Counted from the first letter of the stretch, positions 17,590-26,079 are shown. The stretch: 64,000 nt of DNA from an uncultured Francisella sp. (GCA_943913135.1 CALTVE010000001.1:310001-374000); one strand, 5' to 3'. The notes: a model not told the origin generated them from the letters alone. Numbers and translations are program-made.

Positions 17590-18675
17590 ATGGCTACACA
17601 GCTTCTTGTTTTACCTGGCGATGGCATTGGTCCAGAAATTATTGCTCAGGCAATTAAAATTATCGACATCATAAAAAAACAACAGCCTTCCTTAAATTAT
17701 GAATACGGCTTATTAGGAGGCGTTGCCAGCGAAAGGGAAGGATCACCTTTTCCAGAAAGCACCCGCAAGCAATGCGATCGATCAGATGCCATACTTTTAG
17801 GCGCAGTGGGCCATCCTCAATACGATAACCTTGAACGCGCCTTACGCCCAGAGCGTGGTCTATTAGCCATTCGTAAATACCTAGGTCTTTTTGCTAATCT
17901 GCGCCCTATCCATCTGTTCCCACAATTGAACGCTATATCTCCTTTAAAAATCGATAAGGTGATTAATCTTGATTGTTTGATTGTGCGCGAACTTACCGGT
18001 GATATTTATTTTGGAGAGCCGCGCGGCATCTCCCTCAATAATACGGGTGAAAAAGAAGGTTTTAATACAATGCGCTACAGTAAAAAAGAAATAGAACGCA
18101 TTGCGCATGTCTCTTTTCAGAGTGCACAAAAAAGACGGAAAAAACTTTGTTCGGTAGATAAAGCCAACGTTTTAGAAACTACTGAACTGTGGCGTCAGGT
18201 GTTTACAGATGTTCATAAAAATTACCCAGATGTTATGTTAAGTCATATGTATGTTGATAATGCCGCGATGCAATTAGTGAAAGAACCTGGACAATTTGAT
18301 GTAGTGGCAACTGGCAATCTTTTTGGCGACATCTTATCCGATTTAGCTGGAGCGCTCATTGGTTCGTTAGGACTATTGCCTTCTGCCTCTCTGAACCAAC
18401 ACCGCAAAGGCCTGTATGAGCCAGCCCACGGCTCAGCTCCCGATATTGCAGGTCAAGATAAAGCCAACCCATTGGCCACTCTCCTTTCATTAGCCATGCT
18501 TTTTCGCTACAGCTTACAGGAAGAGCAATGGGCACAAACTTTGGAAGAGGCGATTGCCAGCGTGCTCGAAGAGGGTTATCGAACTGCTGATATCGCTGAG
18601 GCAGGTAGTCACCTCGTGGGCTGCGAAACAATGGGCGACAGTATTGCCCATGCTTTTGCAAAAAGGATGGGTTAA
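17590..18675 (+). CDS. leuB: 3-isopropylmalate dehydrogenase
   Basis: LeuB oxidises 3-isopropylmalate to 2-oxoisocaproate in leucine synthesis. The 361-residue product shows LPGDGIGPEI at the start, the arginine cluster LLAIRKYLGLFANLRP and VRELTGDIYFG, the metal-site stretch FGDILSD, and the NAD-binding GSAPDIAGQDKANP. The ATG at 17590 is preceded by AAGGATAAAT; the open frame reaches back 297 bases but without homology. No leuA, leuC or leuD is nearby, unlike the usual leuABCD operon, so the gene stands alone here. Confidence 0.93.
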   Translation: MATQLLVLPGDGIGPEIIAQAIKIIDIIKKQQPSLNYEYGLLGGVASEREGSPFPESTRKQCDRSDAILLGAVGHPQYDNLERALRPERGLLAIRKYLGLFANLRPIHLFPQLNAISPLKIDKVINLDCLIVRELTGDIYFGEPRGISLNNTGEKEGFNTMRYSKKEIERIAHVSFQSAQKRRKKLCSVDKANVLETTELWRQVFTDVHKNYPDVMLSHMYVDNAAMQLVKEPGQFDVVATGNLFGDILSDLAGALIGSLGLLPSASLNQHRKGLYEPAHGSAPDIAGQDKANPLATLLSLAMLFRYSLQEEQWAQTLEEAIASVLEEGYRTADIAEAGSHLVGCETMGDSIAHAFAKRMG

Positions 18676-18676
18676 C

Positions 18677-18700
18677 AGGCTATGCTACAATAGCCTTTTC
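18677..18700 (+). terminator. Possible weak terminator between leuB and ispB
   Basis: AGGCTAT at 18677-18683 pairs with ATAGCCT at 18690-18696 over a 6-base loop, followed by TTTTC. It starts immediately after the leuB stop. The T tract is short, so partial readthrough into the prenyl synthase gene is likely. Confidence 0.45.
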
Positions 18701-18717
18701 CCTTTTGGGTGCGACCT

Positions 18718-19692
18718 ATGGCCGATATCTATAATTATTTTACCCAAGAAAACCAAGAAGATTTAGCGCGTGTTAACAAAATTATCCGCGAACAAGCCAA
18801 GTCAGATGTCACTTTGATTAACGAAATAGGCCACTATATCATCACCTCTGGGGGTAAACGGTTACGCCCTATCATTTTAATATTAGCTGGAAAAAGCCTT
18901 GGCTATAGCGGAGAAAGTCTTTTTGAACAAGGAGCGGTGATTGAATTTATCCATACCGCCACTTTATTGCATGATGATGTCGTGGATGAGAGCGATTTAC
19001 GAAGAGGTGAAAGGACTGCCAATCATATTTTTGGCAACGCTGCTGCTGTATTGGTCGGCGATTTTCTCTATACGCGCGCCTTTCAATTAATGGTGCGTCC
19101 TAAAAAGCTACGCTTAATGGAAATTATGGCTGACGCTACCAATCAAATCGCTGCCGGCGAAGTAATGCAGCTTATCCATATTGGTAATGTTCATTTAAGC
19201 GAGCAAGATTATTTTAAAATCATCTTAAATAAAACCGCTAAACTTTTTGAAGCTGCAGCCCAGATCGGGGCCCTATTGGCAGGGGCTGATGAAACTCAGG
19301 AAACTGCCTTAAAAGATTATGGCCGTTATTTAGGGATGATATTCCAAATAGTGGATGACCTTTTAGATTACGAAGGGAATATTGCGGAAACTGGAAAAAA
19401 TGTCGGTAACGACTTAAAAGAAGGGAAAGTCACTTTGCCTTTAATCTATCTTCTTCAAGAAGGCGATGAATCCAGCAAAAATTTAATAAAAAAGGCTCTG
19501 GCAGCAGCTGACGGCCACCATTTTGACGCTATCTACAAGGCGGTTAAAAATTCTTCCGCCCTCTCCTATTGCTATCAAGTTATCGAAGGTTTTGTGAAAA
19601 AAGCGCAAGAAGCGTTAAGTTACTTGCCAGAATCACGCTATCGTACTACACTCTCCGACTTACTTGATCAATCTGTTAAACGGAAAAAATAA
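18718..19692 (+). CDS. ispB: Polyprenyl (octaprenyl) diphosphate synthase
   Basis: This trans-prenyltransferase makes the long isoprenoid side chain of ubiquinone. The 324-residue protein begins MADIYNYFTQ and contains both aspartate-rich motifs: DDVVD at about 86-90 inside LLHDDVVDESDLRRG, and VDDLLDYEG near 213. GGKRLRPI and GNDLKEGKVTLPLI are also typical. Chain length (C8 or another) cannot be told from sequence. The ATG at 18718 was chosen over a GTG 9 bases earlier. The last codons overlap a candidate promoter for the following tRNA gene. Confidence 0.92.
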   Translation: MADIYNYFTQENQEDLARVNKIIREQAKSDVTLINEIGHYIITSGGKRLRPIILILAGKSLGYSGESLFEQGAVIEFIHTATLLHDDVVDESDLRRGERTANHIFGNAAAVLVGDFLYTRAFQLMVRPKKLRLMEIMADATNQIAAGEVMQLIHIGNVHLSEQDYFKIILNKTAKLFEAAAQIGALLAGADETQETALKDYGRYLGMIFQIVDDLLDYEGNIAETGKNVGNDLKEGKVTLPLIYLLQEGDESSKNLIKKALAAADGHHFDAIYKAVKNSSALSYCYQVIEGFVKKAQEALSYLPESRYRTTLSDLLDQSVKRKK

Positions 19693-19693
19693 T
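19664..19693 (+). promoter_or_regulatory. Candidate sigma-70 promoter for tRNA-Arg
   Basis: TTGATC at 19664-19669 and AATAAT at 19688-19693 are 18 bases apart, and the predicted start point (about 19700) coincides with the 5' end of the tRNA. The -35 box and most of the spacer lie within the ispB coding sequence. Confidence 0.55.
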
Positions 19694-19699
19694 TTTTAA

Positions 19700-19771
19700 C
19701 TCGCCGTAGTTCAATGGATAGAACGTATGCCTCCTAAGCGTGAAATACAGGTTCGATTCCTGTCGGCGGGA
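19700..19771 (+). tRNA. tRNA-Arg (anticodon CCT)
   Basis: A full cloverleaf can be drawn: acceptor ctcgccg with cggcggg, D arm gttc/gaac, anticodon stem tatgc/gcgtg around loop ctcctaa, and T arm acagg/cctgt with loop ttcgatt. The anticodon is CCT, reading AGG. The 3' end is A followed by cattatt, so the CCA tail is not encoded and must be added by the nucleotidyltransferase. The predicted first base is C and pair 2:71 is a wobble, which is unusual. It ends 2 bases before the stop codon of the converging xthA. Confidence 0.9.
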
Positions 19772-19773
19772 CA

Positions 19774-20541
19774 TTATTCATGCAGGTGTAAGAGCATGGG
19801 TGCATGATCACTGGGCCTTTCACAGGCACGCCATTTTTTTATTACTTCCACTTTTTTGACCTCATGAACCAATGATTTAGAGGACAATATATGGTCTATA
19901 CGTAAACCGTGATCATGCGGAAAACGGTTACGTCGATAATCCCACCAAGTATAGATGATTTTTTCTGGATACATAACACGAAAAGTATCTTCTAAACCAG
20001 CATCTAATAAAGATTCAAACCATTTTCTTTCTTCTTCTGTAAACAACACCTTACCCTGCCATCTTTCTGGATCATACACATCTAAAGATCCGGGAGCGAC
20101 ATTAAAATCACCCAATACCATTAAACGCGGATAGTGTATGAGTTCCTCTTCAATCAGTTGTTTTAAACCAGTAAACCATTCTTTTTTATAATCGAATTTA
20201 GGGCTATCTACACTCTCCCCATTCACACAATAAACGCAAATAAAACGCACGCCTTGAACTGTAGCGCGGACAATACGTTTTTGTATATCTTTATAAAAAG
20301 GATTATCTTTTTCCTCTGCTTTCCCTTTCTCTTTACTGACTATAGCTACTCCATTATAGGTCTTCTGCCCATTGACTATCGTTGTGTAACCTAGCTTAGA
20401 AAATTCTTCATAAGGAAAAGCCTCCTCTGTTAACTTTAATTCCTGCAGTGCCAATACATCTAATCTTTCTTCCTGCATCAAGGACAATACCTGGGGCAAT
20501 CGTACTTTTAAAGAATTAACATTCCAAGTGGCGATCTTCAT
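19774..20541 (-). CDS. xthA: Exodeoxyribonuclease III / AP endonuclease
   Basis: This Mg-dependent enzyme cleaves 5' to abasic sites and acts as a 3'-5' exonuclease in base-excision repair. The 255-residue product has the complete exonuclease-endonuclease-phosphatase set: NVNSLKVRL, LQELKL with the metal-binding Glu, GDFNVAP, WWDYR, RIDHIL and the catalytic SDHAPM at the end. The start is ATG with MKIATWNVNS. It lies 9 bases after aroC on the same strand, so the two are probably cotranscribed. Confidence 0.95.
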   Translation of the reverse strand: MKIATWNVNSLKVRLPQVLSLMQEERLDVLALQELKLTEEAFPYEEFSKLGYTTIVNGQKTYNGVAIVSKEKGKAEEKDNPFYKDIQKRIVRATVQGVRFICVYCVNGESVDSPKFDYKKEWFTGLKQLIEEELIHYPRLMVLGDFNVAPGSLDVYDPERWQGKVLFTEEERKWFESLLDAGLEDTFRVMYPEKIIYTWWDYRRNRFPHDHGLRIDHILSSKSLVHEVKKVEVIKKWRACERPSDHAPMLLHLHE

Positions 20542-20550
20542 AATTTTCTT

Positions 20551-21633
20551 CTACTTTCCCTTGCGCCAACAAGACAAACCATTTTGCGCCCTATCCTGTA
20601 AAGCAGCATCCATCAATACCAAAGCCAACATTGCTTCCGCAATAGGGACTGCTCTTAAGCCTACACAAGGATCATGGCGACCTGGAGTACGAAAGTTTAA
20701 TTCTTCACCTGATTCATTTAAAGTCTTTCTGCTTTTAGCAATACTGGGTGTGGGCTTTAAAGCCAAAACCAACTCTATTCTTTGCCCATTACTGATTCCA
20801 CCCAAAATACCCCCCGCATGGTTGGTGCTAAATCCCTCCTTATTCATCTCATCGCCATTATCACTTCCTTTTTGTCTTATCACAGAAAAACCACTGCCGA
20901 TAGAAACCCCTTTAACGGCATTAATTCCCATCATTGCATAAGCAAGTTGTGCATCCAGTTTATCAAATACAGGGTTTCCAAGGCCCGCTGGTACTGAATC
21001 AGCCCATACATTGAGAAGTGCCCCTACTGAATCTCCATCTTTACGAATATTGTGTAGATATTCTTCTATTTCTCCAATCTGGCTTTGATTAGGGACAAAA
21101 AAAGGATTGGTAGAAATATATTTCTGATCTTGAAAAATAATGTCTAAGTCACCAATAGCGCTGACACAGCCTACAATTTCAGTGCCGTACGTCTCTTTAA
21201 GCCAAGCACGGGCAATGGAACCTGCCGCTACCCGGGCGACCGTCTCGCGCGCTGAACTGCGGCCCCCACCCCGATAGTCCCGGTGACCATATTTTATCCA
21301 ATAAGTATAATCTGCGTGCCCGGGGCGGAATATATTTTTAATCGCCTGATAATCCCGGCTACGCTGATCTTCATTGCGTATTAACAAAGCGATGGGTGTG
21401 CCTGTACTTTTGCCTTCAAATACACCCGACAAGATTTCTACTGTATCACTTTCCTTACGCTGGGTTACCCATTTAGAGGAGCCCGGCCGACGGCGGTCTA
21501 AATCTCTTTGAATCAAGGCTGTATCGATCGCTAAGCCCGGTGGGCAACCATCTATCACACACCCTAAAGCCGAACCATGGCTTTCGCCAAAGCTTGTTAC
21601 TGAAAATAAGCGACCAAAGGTATTGCCAGCCAC
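20551..21633 (-). CDS. aroC: Chorismate synthase
   Basis: AroC converts EPSP to chorismate with reduced FMN, the last common step of aromatic synthesis. The 360-residue product matches the family length and signatures: TFGRLFSVTSFGESHG at the start, GHADYTYWIKYG, RGGGRSSARET and GGISNG, with FRTPGRHDPCVGLRA near the C-terminus. It supplies the substrate for the PheA encoded at 6.3-7.4 kb. xthA follows 9 bases downstream. The ATG at 21633 lies about 50 bases from the decarboxylase stop on the same strand. Confidence 0.97.
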   Translation of the reverse strand: MAGNTFGRLFSVTSFGESHGSALGCVIDGCPPGLAIDTALIQRDLDRRRPGSSKWVTQRKESDTVEILSGVFEGKSTGTPIALLIRNEDQRSRDYQAIKNIFRPGHADYTYWIKYGHRDYRGGGRSSARETVARVAAGSIARAWLKETYGTEIVGCVSAIGDLDIIFQDQKYISTNPFFVPNQSQIGEIEEYLHNIRKDGDSVGALLNVWADSVPAGLGNPVFDKLDAQLAYAMMGINAVKGVSIGSGFSVIRQKGSDNGDEMNKEGFSTNHAGGILGGISNGQRIELVLALKPTPSIAKSRKTLNESGEELNFRTPGRHDPCVGLRAVPIAEAMLALVLMDAALQDRAQNGLSCWRKGK

Positions 21634-21687
21634 AAAATATCCCTTTCGCTAGATGACTAAAACTTTAAGTGTAGCATGAACACTGTT

Positions 21688-23169
21688 TTATAATCCTTGA
21701 TCAATCAGTTCTTCTCCTATCTGCCTTTGATCAGCTAATACCGCATCTAAATCTTCATATTCACTGATTGGGTTTAGTAACACTGCTCGCAGTAAAGTTT
21801 CTGCTCGCCCTTTTTTCACCAGAGGGCGTTCCGTGCGCGATACAAAAGTCTTCCCTCTTTCCTTTTGCTTTTGCTGCAAGGCGGTATTTAATCGATTAAG
21901 ATAGGTGGGATCTAAGTCTTCCCTTTTTAAAAAGGAAGGAACATAGCGATAAAGCACCATATTTAACTGCGGCCATGTAATCAGCTGAAAATCGGTCGAA
22001 TTTTGAATTTGATGCGCGAAATACTCAGCTCTCTTGACACTTGCTTCTAAATAGGCGCTTATTCCTTTCTGCCCCATCAACATTAATGCCGCCTCTAAAT
22101 AAAGGCCATTGGCAGCACGGCTACCTTCTAAAGTAAACCGTCCTAAATCTTTCGACTCTTTACGCACTGCATAAGGTGCAAAATGTGCACTATCTTGCAC
22201 TAAAGTGGGTGTTTTAAAAAAAAGCATCCCAGAACCCATAGGCAGTAACAATTGTTTATGACCATCCATCGTGATGGTATCAGCGTTTTCTATCCCTTTT
22301 AAGCGTTCTTTATAATGCTCACTTAAGATAAAAGCACCGCCCCATGCGCCGTCCACATGAAAATGTATGTTTTTTTCCTGGGCGATTTTACTCAGCTGAA
22401 GCAAATCGTCTATCGCGCCACAATCGGTGCTCCCTGCGGTTCCGATCAAAGCAATCACCTTATAATGTTTTTTTTCTGCCTCTTTAAAAAGGGGCTCTAA
22501 AGCCGCTATATCTATAGAAAAATCTTTATCTACAGGACATTTAAGCAGTTTTAACCCTAACACATTGCATGCTTTATCAAAGGAATAATGCATGGATTCA
22601 GAGCCGATCACTGCGACTTCCTCTACCCCCTGGCGATACCAGTATTTTAGACGATTTCCTTCTACTGACGCTGATTGGTTAAGGGCAATATAAAGGGCAT
22701 TTAAATTGGATAAGGTCCCCCCGCTGGTAAAAAATCCTAAAGACCCAGTAGCATCTTGAGTATATCGACGATAAAAATCATCACTGAAACCATAAAACTG
22801 GCGATGCATTTTGGCAATCACTTCTTTTTCCTGCAAGGTTAACACGGCACTGGTTTCTGTTTTTAGTACGTTTTGATTAAGTGCAGTGACTAAATGGGCA
22901 ATTTTAGGCATAAAACCTGGCAGGCGCGCCGTCATATGGCCAATAAAACAAGGCGAAGAAATCTGAGTAATACCGGGTAATAGCTTATATAAGCGGGCGA
23001 TATAATCCTTTTCATCTCCTTCTTGTGGAAGATGAGTGTTTTTAAATTGCTCTTGTTGCTTTAAAATTTTGCCCTCATTTACGATATAGGAAGGGTTATA
23101 AAAGCTTTGTTCAGCCTCTTTAAGCGCCTGGCTAAGTGCCTTTGAGGTATGATCCCAAAATGCTTTCAT
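21688..23169 (-). CDS. PLP-dependent group II decarboxylase (PanP-like)
   Basis: The 493-residue product is a pyridoxal-phosphate decarboxylase of the glutamate/aromatic amino-acid decarboxylase group. It has the FTSGGTLSNLNAL phosphate-binding region, HVDGAWGGAF with the cofactor-binding Asp, and DGHKQL with the Schiff-base lysine at about residue 305. The overall arrangement, including the ISSPCFIGHMT segment, recalls PanP, the PLP aspartate 1-decarboxylase that supplies beta-alanine in vibrios lacking PanD. Glutamate or other substrates remain possible. It is transcribed away from the 71-residue gene at 23230, with a 60-base divergent gap. Confidence 0.8.
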   Translation of the reverse strand: MKAFWDHTSKALSQALKEAEQSFYNPSYIVNEGKILKQQEQFKNTHLPQEGDEKDYIARLYKLLPGITQISSPCFIGHMTARLPGFMPKIAHLVTALNQNVLKTETSAVLTLQEKEVIAKMHRQFYGFSDDFYRRYTQDATGSLGFFTSGGTLSNLNALYIALNQSASVEGNRLKYWYRQGVEEVAVIGSESMHYSFDKACNVLGLKLLKCPVDKDFSIDIAALEPLFKEAEKKHYKVIALIGTAGSTDCGAIDDLLQLSKIAQEKNIHFHVDGAWGGAFILSEHYKERLKGIENADTITMDGHKQLLLPMGSGMLFFKTPTLVQDSAHFAPYAVRKESKDLGRFTLEGSRAANGLYLEAALMLMGQKGISAYLEASVKRAEYFAHQIQNSTDFQLITWPQLNMVLYRYVPSFLKREDLDPTYLNRLNTALQQKQKERGKTFVSRTERPLVKKGRAETLLRAVLLNPISEYEDLDAVLADQRQIGEELIDQGL

Positions 23170-23229
23170 TCCTGTCCTTTATATTTTAAACTTATCTAAC
23201 CGTAATCGATCCAAAGATAGGAATTCTTT

Positions 23230-23445
23230 ATGACGGACGAGGAGAAAATAGCCCGACAGATTAAAGATCAGGCTAATGAGAGTATTCGTGCCCTATTAAA
23301 AATTTTCGATATCACTGGCCTGAGTGAGAGCTCCTTTTATGATGAAATACAGGAGTCGCTCTGCGTAGTGCTTAGCGAATTAGATGCTTCTTTATTAATG
23401 GCGCTCTATAAAAAATTCCCCTCCCTGGATGATCTGGGAGATTAA
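23230..23445 (+). CDS. Small acidic protein of unknown function
   Basis: The 71-residue product has no signal peptide or membrane segment and is predicted helical and acidic, ending LDDLGD. An AGGA site 8 bases before the ATG and a strong terminator 18 bases after the stop support a real single-gene unit. I do not recognise a family. It lies divergent to the PLP decarboxylase. Confidence 0.6.
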   Translation: MTDEEKIARQIKDQANESIRALLKIFDITGLSESSFYDEIQESLCVVLSELDASLLMALYKKFPSLDDLGD

Positions 23446-23462
23446 CCGTTATGAAGTTGATT

Positions 23463-23499
23463 AAAAAAAGCTACCGATCAAACCCCGGTAGCTTTTTTT
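23463..23499. terminator. Strong bidirectional terminator
   Basis: A 14-bp perfect stem (aaaaaaagctaccg at 23463-23476, cggtagcttttttt at 23486-23499) provides A and T tracts on both sides. It can end the 71-residue gene on the plus strand and the YeaQ-type gene, which stops at 23510, on the minus strand. Confidence 0.93.
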
Positions 23500-23509
23500 C
23501 TGGCCTCGG

Positions 23510-23779
23510 TTATTTTTTGTCGGTTATTTTCAACCAGGCAAAAAGAACCACAACACTACCGAGAATAGCCATTAAGATGCTGCGCCAATCTAAACCAACA
23601 ACATCCCAACCAATTAAAGAACGACCGATAAATCCACCGACTAAGCCTCCGATAATTCCCAAAATAGTGGTAGCAATAATGCCCCCACCTTGTCTACCAG
23701 GCATAATCCATTTAGCAATCGCCCCTACAAGTATTCCAAGGATAATCCAGGTGATAACAGAACCAGCCGTAGCCATCAT
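23510..23779 (-). CDS. GlsB/YeaQ/YmgE family stress-response membrane protein
   Basis: This is a small inner-membrane protein of the transglycosylase-associated (YeaQ/YmgE) family, often induced under stress; the biochemical role is not known. The 89 residues contain three hydrophobic segments with the family's glycine pattern: ILGILVGAIAKWIMPG, then IIATTILGIIGGLVGGFIG, then a last helix from about residue 68. GGAGAG lies upstream of two adjacent ATGs, either of which could start it. It shares a terminator with the converging small gene. Confidence 0.88.
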   Translation of the reverse strand: MMATAGSVITWIILGILVGAIAKWIMPGRQGGGIIATTILGIIGGLVGGFIGRSLIGWDVVGLDWRSILMAILGSVVVLFAWLKITDKK

Positions 23780-23936
23780 AATGATCTCTCCTAAAATAAG
23801 TTTTATAGAGGAATAAGAGTACTTTCGTGTCGCTCTTCTATTTGCTTATGTTATCATCATCTTTTAATGATTGCAATTTTAATACGCTTTTAAAGAAAAG
23901 ATCGGGGTTTGTTAAAATGCAGATAAAGGATAATTA

Positions 23937-24461
23937 ATGATTTATTCTTTATTTTTTACCACTACTCTCGGACGATATCGCGGCGACATTACCCAAGTTG
24001 ATAAAACCAGTTCTGCTTTTTTAACTGGCTTACGTTTCTGCCCTGAAGAAAAAGCACCCAAAGAAAACTCCTTTTCTTCTGATTTACCTGCTCCAGTACA
24101 AAAAACAGCCTTCTTGCTGGCAACAGAACTGACTTCTTATAGCGAACAGAAAACCCGATGTTTTACCGTACCTTATTTATTACTGGGTTCTCCTTTTGAG
24201 CGTCAAGTATGGCAAACACTCGTTCTTCTTCCTTACGGGCACACTGCAAGTTATCTAGATATAGCACGAAAATTAGGGTACCCCCAAGCAGTTCGTGCGG
24301 TGGGACGCGCTATTGGCAAGAATCCTTTAGAATTAATCATCCCCTGTCATCGGGTAATACGCCACAATGGAGCCCTGGGAGGGTATCGTTCAGGTTTGAC
24401 CCAAAAAGAAAAACTCCTCTTTTTAGAAGGCAACCCTGCCTTTTGCCAGCACACCTTTTAA
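23937..24461 (+). CDS. ogt: Methylated-DNA-[protein]-cysteine S-methyltransferase
   Basis: This suicide repair protein takes methyl groups from O6-methylguanine onto a cysteine. The 174-residue product has the C-terminal helix-turn-helix region (SPFERQVWQTLVLLPYG, AVRAVGRAIGKNP) and the active-site motif IPCHRV with Cys at about 137, followed by GGYRSGLTQKEKLL. It has no AdaA-like N-terminal domain, so Ogt type fits best. The TraB-family gene starts 9 bases after its stop, suggesting one transcript. Confidence 0.93.
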   Translation: MIYSLFFTTTLGRYRGDITQVDKTSSAFLTGLRFCPEEKAPKENSFSSDLPAPVQKTAFLLATELTSYSEQKTRCFTVPYLLLGSPFERQVWQTLVLLPYGHTASYLDIARKLGYPQAVRAVGRAIGKNPLELIIPCHRVIRHNGALGGYRSGLTQKEKLLFLEGNPAFCQHTF

Positions 24462-24470
24462 AGGAACGTT

Positions 24471-25499
24471 ATGCGCTCTTTAATCAAATATTTTTTTCAT
24501 TTATTTTTACTGAGCTTGTTTATATCCTGCCAAGGAACACCGCATACAGAAAACACCTCTGTCAAAGCAGAGGACAGGGAACCTGAAATTAACAGCGCCC
24601 TATGGAAAATTTCTAAGTCTGGAGAACCGACTTCTTACTTGTTGGGTTCTTTACACTTTGGCAAAGAAGGCGATTACCTTGCTCCTCTTATCCATCAAGT
24701 TTTAGCACAAAGCGATATCCTCTATACCGAAATTAAATTCCCTAACGATCCAGACCATCCAACCGATCCTGATTTTCTAGAATTTATGAACAAAGCTTAT
24801 GACAGTAAAAGTGGTAAAAAACTGGAAGACAAGATTGGTCAAGAGCGTTTCAATGAAGTAGAAAAACTCTTTCAAGAAATTGCGAAAAAGAAGCATCTTA
24901 AACTGAAATGGGCCCAATTGCATTATATGGAACCGTGGATGTTATCTACAGAACTGCCTCTATTAACGGCAGAAAAAACCTTTTCTTCTAAAAAAGGAAT
25001 CGACATGCTTGTAGCAGAAGCCGCTAAAAAAATACATATACCCAATCAAGGGCTTGAAAATTATATGTACCGTTACAAAATCCTATCCACTAAACCTAAA
25101 CGTTTAATATTAAGCGACATTGACCAAGTACTAAAAAACCCAGCACTTACTGAAGCGTCTATGCAGTCGATGTATGATTTATACCATTCAGGACGTGATT
25201 TTGACGTTATTGATTTACAGTTACATCCAGAAAAAACCCCCTTAGTGTCGATTATGCAAGGTCAAGATGCAATGGATTCGGCCGCCTGGCTTAGAGAAAA
25301 CCTACTGAAAAAACGTAATCTTCATTGGCTACCTCAACTACTGCATACTTTACCCCGCCATCGCCTCTTTATTGCCGTTGGCTTACTACATCTTTACGGA
25401 CCTTTTGGTTTAATCCAGCAATTGCGGCAGAAGGGTTACCAAGTGACTCCCATTACTCTGCCACAAAAAGATGAATCGGCTCTGCAGCGCGTTGCCTAG
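24471..25499 (+). CDS. TraB/GumN family lipoprotein
   Basis: The 342-residue product begins with a lipoprotein signal ending LFISC. It carries the TraB/GumN (Tiki-like) signatures: YLLGSLHFG near residue 56 and a C-terminal VGLLHLYGPFGLIQQL, whose histidines and glutamate form the proposed metal site. Related eukaryotic Tiki proteins are metalloproteases; bacterial members are mostly uncharacterised. Location should be the periplasmic face of a membrane. An AAGGAACG site lies before the ATG, 9 bases after ogt. Confidence 0.85.
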   Translation: MRSLIKYFFHLFLLSLFISCQGTPHTENTSVKAEDREPEINSALWKISKSGEPTSYLLGSLHFGKEGDYLAPLIHQVLAQSDILYTEIKFPNDPDHPTDPDFLEFMNKAYDSKSGKKLEDKIGQERFNEVEKLFQEIAKKKHLKLKWAQLHYMEPWMLSTELPLLTAEKTFSSKKGIDMLVAEAAKKIHIPNQGLENYMYRYKILSTKPKRLILSDIDQVLKNPALTEASMQSMYDLYHSGRDFDVIDLQLHPEKTPLVSIMQGQDAMDSAAWLRENLLKKRNLHWLPQLLHTLPRHRLFIAVGLLHLYGPFGLIQQLRQKGYQVTPITLPQKDESALQRVA

Positions 25500-25500
25500 C

Positions 25501-25537
25501 CTATACCTTCTGGGTATAATCTACTTTTTGGGTATAA
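25501..25537. repeat. Iterated GGGTATA motif upstream of the SnoaL-like gene
   Basis: TGGGTATAA occurs at 25511-25519 and 25529-25537, 18 bases apart, and CTATACC at 25501-25507 is the inverse of the first. The spacing puts the copies on nearly the same helix face about 60 bases upstream of a start codon. It could be an operator or a promoter duplication; there is no direct evidence. Confidence 0.5.
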
Positions 25538-25592
25538 CCGCGTAAATTTCTATTCATTTATTTTATTCAACCATTTGGTTAAGGAAAAAACT

Positions 25593-26063
25593 ATGAGCAA
25601 TAAAAAAGCAGTGCAAGACTATTTCAAAGCAAGTTTAGATATGAATACCGATGCCATGGCCAAAGATTTTGCTGACGATATCGAAATTCAAAACATAACG
25701 CCTCACTTTACCCGCTATATTTACGGCATAAACCAATTTAAACGCTCTGCTACCGATGAAGCCAGTAATGCTGCTAAAAAGATGCTTGCCATGTTTGACA
25801 ACCCCAAGCAAGAAATTGCTAAGATTGAAGAAAAAGGTGACACAGTAGAAATTACCGTCGCTTTCGAAGGCAAATTGAGTCAAGAATTACCTCCTCAAGC
25901 GCCTTACCAAAAAGGTGATGAGGTAAAAAATCAATCACGTTCTGTGTTTAAATTCAACGAAAACGGTAAGATCGTATTAATTCAAAACTATTTAACGTTT
26001 GATACGGGCGAAAACGGTAACGAAGGCAGCAAAGCCAGCCCTACCAAAAAAAGCAGCAAATAA
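25593..26063 (+). CDS. SnoaL-like / NTF2-fold protein
   Basis: The 156-residue product has the pattern of small NTF2-like proteins of the SnoaL group: an N-terminal helix with AVQDYFKASLDMNTDAMAKDFADDIEI, a middle beta sheet and a final strand GKIVLIQNYLTFD. A polar Lys/Ser tail follows. Members act as small-molecule isomerases or simply bind ligands; no catalytic residue can be assigned. The ATG at 25593 with AAGGA upstream is preferred to a TTG at 25575. It is a monocistronic unit ended by a hairpin. Confidence 0.72.
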   Translation: MSNKKAVQDYFKASLDMNTDAMAKDFADDIEIQNITPHFTRYIYGINQFKRSATDEASNAAKKMLAMFDNPKQEIAKIEEKGDTVEITVAFEGKLSQELPPQAPYQKGDEVKNQSRSVFKFNENGKIVLIQNYLTFDTGENGNEGSKASPTKKSSK

Positions 26064-26079
26064 AGCGCCCAATTTATAC

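Noticed and set aside
23451..23816. 121-residue plus-strand frame
   Set aside because: It is antisense to the YeaQ-type gene, and its start lies in the terminator region.
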